64,000 bases of DNA from Dendrocalamus latiflorus (lineage: Eukaryota; Streptophyta; Magnoliopsida; Poales; Poaceae): NCBI GenBank assembly GCA_017311315.1, contig CM029660.1, forward strand, positions 34,863,007 to 34,927,006, in the 5' to 3' direction. This document shows, one piece after another, positions 60,522-64,000 of this stretch; within the stretch, counting starts at the first letter, position 1; every line of letters starts with the position of its first letter. The notes under the pieces are model-generated. The model was not told the DNA's origin, ran no database searches, and saw only the letters and a list, made by a program, of their open reading frames with translations. Both the position numbers and the translations under genes were made by a program.

Positions 60522-61856
60522 TCATGATGCAAGTCGCCCAAATAGAATTCCACCAAATACCAAAGCTCCAAACCACTTATTAGACACAAATTTCCTGTTG
60601 CAATCTGGGCGGTCAGATATGTCAACGGTTGAAATCTGCCATGCTAACTGTGCAGCTGCAGCTGTCAGAAAAGGGTAGTAGTGCCACGCAAGGCCAGCAT
60701 TGTAGCCACTGAGTGCTAAGCTGCCAATGCATGAAGCACCAAAGCCACTAATCCAGTGCCTGGTTGAATCTCCAAACCTTAACGCTGTGGACTTAACTCC
60801 TACTTTGAGGTCATCTTCTTTGTCCTGATGTGCATATATGGTATCGTATACCAGTGTCCAACATATACCAGCGGTATACAATGGAAGAATGATGGAAGGA
60901 TATAAGCTCTCTCTGATAGCAGCCCATCCTAGCAAAGCTCCCCAGTTGAAGGTCAAGCCAAGATATGCCTGAGGCCAAAAGGTGAACCTCTTCATAAGTG
61001 GATAAGAGAAGACCAAGAGAAGTGAAGACGCCCCAAGAATACGGCTATAGTTATTCAGTTGGAGAAGGATGCCCAATCCCAGTAGAAGCTGAAACCCGAG
61101 AAAGCGCACTCCTTGAGAAGGGGTTAGAACACCTGATGCGAAAGGCCTGCTTTTGGTGCGCTGAACCTTCCTATCAATGTCGCGATCAAGAAGATCATTC
61201 ACTGTGCAACCAGCTCCCCTGAGGAGGACAGCTCCACATCCAAAGAGTGCCAGCATCTTCAAGTCAGGGAGCTCCCCCGGCATCGCTGCTATTGTGATTG
61301 ACCACATGCAGGGCCATGCGAGGAGCCAGGTGCCGATGGGCTTGTCGAGGCGGGCGAGCATGGCGTACGGGCGCGCCGCCTCGGGGAGCCACCTCTCCAC
61401 CCAGGAGGGGGGCGGCGGAAGGGGCTCCTTGTCGGTGGAGTGGGGGGTGGTGGAGAGGGGTGAGGTGGCCGACAGGTTGGTGGGGAGCAGAAAGAGGATC
61501 CCCCTGGTGTAGGAAGACGGCGCCGCGGCAGCAGAGGCAGAGGATAGCGGGGGCGGGCATCGGCGGCTTAGGGGGATGAAATGGCGTCGGCCGTTGGTGC
61601 TGGGATGGGGACTGGGGCAGGAGGTCGGTGCCCGGGGAGGCGGCGAGAGGGAGACGGGTGCGGCGGCGGAGGGCGGCGCGGAGCAGAGCAGACGGCGCCA
61701 TGGATGCAGAAACCGAGAGAGGTCAGGCGTTCGTCGTCCTTCCGTTGCTGTTCTTGTACTGCACAACGCCTCCACCTTGGGCCAAGACAGCCCACAGACC
61801 AAGGCCCAGGACCCGGCCCATACCCGGCCCGTGACACTCCATTCCTCGAGCCCCAT
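60522..61856 (-). CDS. PPT1: 4-hydroxybenzoate polyprenyltransferase (COQ2/PPT1 type), intronless
   Basis: Mitochondrial inner-membrane UbiA-family prenyltransferase that joins the polyprenyl side chain to 4-hydroxybenzoate in ubiquinone synthesis. One uninterrupted frame gives 444 codons. From about residue 112 it matches the plant enzyme end to end: WVERWLPEAARPYAMLARLD, the first Asp motif NDLLDRDID (220-228), the second DTIYAHQDKEDD (338-349), several hydrophobic helices, and the C-terminal FVSNKWFGALVFGG. Both metal-prenyl-diphosphate motifs are intact. Plant homologues I know are interrupted by introns, so this may be a retrocopy. The true start is uncertain: the frame opens at 61,856, but the ATG at 61,701 fits a mitochondrial presequence better and is in another frame. 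Confidence 0.8.
   Translation of the reverse strand: MGLEEWSVTGRVWAGSWALVCGLSWPKVEALCSTRTATEGRRTPDLSRFLHPWRRLLCSAPPSAAAPVSLSPPPRAPTSCPSPHPSTNGRRHFIPLSRRCPPPLSSASAAAAPSSYTRGILFLLPTNLSATSPLSTTPHSTDKEPLPPPPSWVERWLPEAARPYAMLARLDKPIGTWLLAWPCMWSITIAAMPGELPDLKMLALFGCGAVLLRGAGCTVNDLLDRDIDRKVQRTKSRPFASGVLTPSQGVRFLGFQLLLGLGILLQLNNYSRILGASSLLLVFSYPLMKRFTFWPQAYLGLTFNWGALLGWAAIRESLYPSIILPLYTAGICWTLVYDTIYAHQDKEDDLKVGVKSTALRFGDSTRHWISGFGASCIGSLALSGYNAGLAWHYYPFLTAAAAQLAWQISTVDISDRPDCNRKFVSNKWFGALVFGGILFGRLAS
61755..61835 (-). promoter_or_regulatory. Cluster of TGGGCC (site II) elements upstream of PPT1
   Basis: On the minus strand the stretch carries TGGGCC twice, plus GGGCCGGG twice and TTGGCCCAAGG, within about 80 bases. 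TGGGCC/TGGGCT site II elements mark promoters of plant housekeeping and mitochondrial-protein genes. Their place argues that transcription starts near 61,740 and favours the ATG at 61,701. Confidence 0.5.
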
Positions 61857-62133
61857 TCATGTCCATTTCACGCAAAAACGAAGCGGGAAAAAAAAGACAC
61901 CCAAGTTAAAATGCCCTCAAAATCCAAGCTTCTCCACACGAGCCCCATGTCAAAACAGAAAAAATTTACACCAAAATAAAAGTTAAACCCGCATCGAGAA
62001 ACCCCCAAGGATCAGGGCACCGATAAAGAACTCACCGCCAGATCTACCAACGGAACCCCGACAAGCCCGCGCAGAACCGAAATGCAGGCAGAAGAGCCCG
62101 AAACGACTCGCCGCCGGATAGCCGGGGACTCAC

Positions 62134-62325
62134 CGTATATACTCCACGAGACGAGCCCAGATGAAGCCCCCGCCCCTGGCGCTCGCTCCCCTCCCCTCCT
62201 CGCCGCGCTCCGCTCGGGCGGATTAGACTTGTGGCCTCCGCTTCTCGGGCTCGCCGCCTCACACCACAGAGGCAGAGAGAGAGAGAGAGAGAGACGAGTT
62301 TTTTTCCCCTTCTGCGAGGCGGCTA
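62134..62325 (-). other. Proposed FatB non-coding first exon
   Basis: Read on the minus strand it follows a TATA box by about 30 bases, starts in a CT-rich leader with a (CT)n run at 62,272-62,296, is GC-rich, and ends at the strong donor atacg|gtgagt. No start codon is used in it under this model. It could instead, or also, lead the polyprenyltransferase mRNA. Confidence 0.5.
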
Positions 62326-62349
62326 CGGAGCAGTGTCCGGCGCAGGCGT

Positions 62350-62362
62350 GCATATATATACA
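62350..62362 (-). promoter_or_regulatory. TATA box of the minus-strand transcription unit
   Basis: tgtatatatatgc on the minus strand, about 30 bp above the pyrimidine-rich leader at 62,325. Its position fits the promoter of FatB, PPT1 or both. Confidence 0.45.
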
Positions 62363-62781
62363 CGCGCGCGCTATGCGGTGGTGGAGTAAGCAAGAGCGTA
62401 TGTTCAATTGTTCATACGGTGGCGTGAAAGTACGGAAATGCCCCTGGGTGCGGTCTTGTCAGTCCAGGTAGCGCCGGTGGGCCCGGCCCACGGATTCTTC
62501 GTCCATGGGTTTCTTCTTCTTCTTAGCTGTCCGAACCATGGACTTCTACACGAAATCCTCGAGCCAGTTCGGCCAGCAAAATGGTGGGAGGTGAGAAAGC
62601 GAGATTTCTTGAAAGTCACTACTCCCGGTAGACAGCTCATGAGAATGTAGTCACTAACCAACAGTCAGTGATTAACAAATCAGCTGACATCGTTGTTTCA
62701 AGACATTGTGAAAAGTTGACATATTCCATCGAGCTTAATCATCACCTTGAATAAATTTACCTTCAACTATATATGAAAGTA

Positions 62782-62983
62782 TCTATACAATATTCGACTG
62801 TTTTTTAAGGCAAAAACAGTCAGATTTTGAGCCGTTAGATGGAGATCCAACGCCCTAAATCATTTTTTAGGGGGTCATTTTTTTAGAGGAGGGCTTATAT
62901 GGGTGGATCCGTTGGATGGAGATCTAACGCCCCAAATCAATCTGACTGTTTTTGTCCTAAAAAACAGTCGAATGTTGTATAGA
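62782..62983. mobile_element. MITE with about 70-bp inverted repeats
   Basis: Left tctatacaatattcgactg and the right end, reverse-complemented tctatacaacattcgactg, continue pairing through aaaaacagtcagatt and gttagat(g)gagatc blocks, so almost the whole 202-bp element is a hairpin. Related ccgttagat/ctaacg strings occur near 22,480. Confidence 0.8.
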
Positions 62984-63058
62984 CATTCCTACTACACACA
63001 CACACATATATATATATATAATTACTAAGTAGTGCGCGGGTGTAAAATACACAGAGAA

Positions 63059-63190
63059 GTTATTGACGTTTCTGAATGAAGTTACTATCGATTCTGAATG
63101 AAGTTATTGCCAAACCTTCAGTGCCAAAAAGTCACTGACGTTTCTGAATGAAGTTACCATCGGTAGCGAGTGAAATTACTGACAAACGCT
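63059..63190. repeat. Short repeated motif ctgaatgaagtta, three copies
   Basis: Copies near 63,073, 63,095 and 63,145, two of them preceded by gacgttt, interleaved with gtcactgac/ttactgac variants. Function unknown; probably transposon-derived. Confidence 0.6.
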
Positions 63191-63275
63191 TGCAGTACAT
63201 AGCTAGTGGTAACTTTCCTCACAGCCGGTGATAACTTTCCGGGGGGAAAATTGTGTGCAGAATACACGCAGAATA

Positions 63276-63352
63276 GCGCTACCGTATACATACATACATA
63301 CATACATACATATGTATGTACATATATGTATATGTATGTATATATGTATATG
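63276..63352. repeat. (CATA)n / (TATG)n microsatellite
   Basis: catacatacata repeats run into tatgtatgta repeats, forming a palindromic low-complexity tract. Confidence 0.9.
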
Positions 63353-63512
63353 CACTCAAGCAAATCTCAGGCGTCCGATGGCGAATGAGCGGGCAGGATT
63401 TAGGCGGGCGGCCACCCCACCATTTTGCATCATCCCCCCTCTCCCGCGCCCTCCCGTTGCTGCAAAATCTAGTCCCTAATCGGCAATCCCAAGTCCTAGA
63501 TCCCCAAATTTC

Positions 63513-63514
63513 TA

Positions 63515-63552
<38 letters not shown>
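63513..63552. repeat. (AT)n microsatellite
   Basis: Alternating AT run of about 40 bases. The bases from here to the window end show no gene that I can support; a CAG repeat (about seven units) closes the window at 63,975-63,995 and could belong to a gene lying mostly outside. Confidence 0.9.
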
Positions 63553-63554
<2 letters not shown>

Positions 63555-64000
63555 TTTACATTGAAATTCTAACTGCAATTATCTTTTTATGATAGTTTGA
63601 TTATAGATATGTGCTTTTTTATATAAAAAATCAGCAAAGCATGTGATCTAAATTTGTTCAAAACCTCTTCTTTGCAGCTTATGACTTATAGTTTCACTTG
63701 AACAAATAAATAGATCGGTTTCTCTGTCGGCTTTTCAAAGCGGTTTTTTGATATAGACTTTTCAAATCGACTTATCAATACTTGATATGTGAGCGTCAAA
63801 AACCATCATCTGTAGTAAAAAAAACAATCCCATTTTTAACCAAATCAGATATGCCCACCGACATTTCTCGTCACTTCTCTCCGGTGCCAGTTTGCAGCTA
63901 CTGCTACCTCCCTGTTGTACAAGTCCGCCGCAAATTCGCATGCCACTGCACACAGATCTCATGTCAGTCATCCCCCCAGCAGCAGCAGCAGCAGCAACTT

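Larger units (their letters stand above)
59373..62133 (-). other. Proposed 5'-UTR intron of FatB (2.76 kb), containing the polyprenyltransferase gene
   Basis: Acceptor gaagtgcag at 59373-59381 lies seven bases above the FatB start codon. The best upstream donor is atacg|gtgagtcc (62134/62133), with a second gcg|gtgagttc at 62036/62035. FatB genes of other plants, for example Arabidopsis and cotton, have a large 5'-UTR intron. An alternative is a nearer, unrecognised leader exon between 59.4 and 60.5 kb. Confidence 0.5.

Noticed and set aside
63762..63971. 69-codon minus-strand frame before the terminal CAG repeat as the end of a gene
   Set aside because: No homologous motif; the window ends too soon to judge.

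Overview
The window is nuclear DNA of a grass, almost certainly rice or a close Oryza relative. It holds interrupted plant genes with GT..AG introns, GC-rich 5' exons and intergenic DNA full of MITEs, Helitron, MULE, hAT and LTR debris. The set beta'-COP, SULTR3;4/SPDT, PRP38-like and FatB matches what I remember of one block of rice chromosome 6, given here in one of its two orientations. That placement is from memory, not from a search.

Layout. (1) <1-9,720 (+): the last 20 coding exons of a beta'-COP gene, with a complete 1.58-kb terminal-repeat retrotransposon in one intron. (2) 9.7-37.4 kb: no intact gene; a transposon-rich tract with degenerate hAT pieces, a Helitron-type 5' end, GC-rich tandem repeats, a hAT element with duplicated target, an (AT)n tract, a solo LTR, a GGTACC hairpin element, a 2.2-kb Mutator-like element with 9-bp target duplication, LINE debris and a 3.5-kb Helitron-like element carrying five exon-like pieces of a cellulose synthase gene. 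(3) 37.6-43.2 kb (+): a complete 12-exon, 670-residue SULTR-family transporter gene (SPDT). (4) 43.8-44.1 kb: a SINE. (5) 46.0-49.8 kb (+): a complete PRP38-family splicing factor gene with an Arg/Ser-rich tail. (6) 49.8-55.5 kb: intergenic, with a possible LTR remnant and a 1.2-kb hAT-like element full of GC-rich repeats. (7) 55.9-62.3 kb (-): a complete six-coding-exon FatB acyl-ACP thioesterase gene whose 5'-UTR exon probably lies near 62.1-62.3 kb. (8) 60.5-61.86 kb (-): an intronless 4-hydroxybenzoate polyprenyltransferase reading frame which, on this model, sits inside the FatB 5'-UTR intron. (9) 62.4-64.0 kb: a MITE and microsatellites.

The genes are housekeeping or nutritional functions that do not form one pathway: Golgi-to-ER coat, phosphate/sulfate-family transport, splicing, plastid fatty-acid release and ubiquinone synthesis. 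The most interesting architecture is the nested same-strand pair FatB/polyprenyltransferase, followed by the cellulose-synthase fragment in a Helitron-like element. I found no CRISPR array, operon, functional tRNA or rRNA gene.
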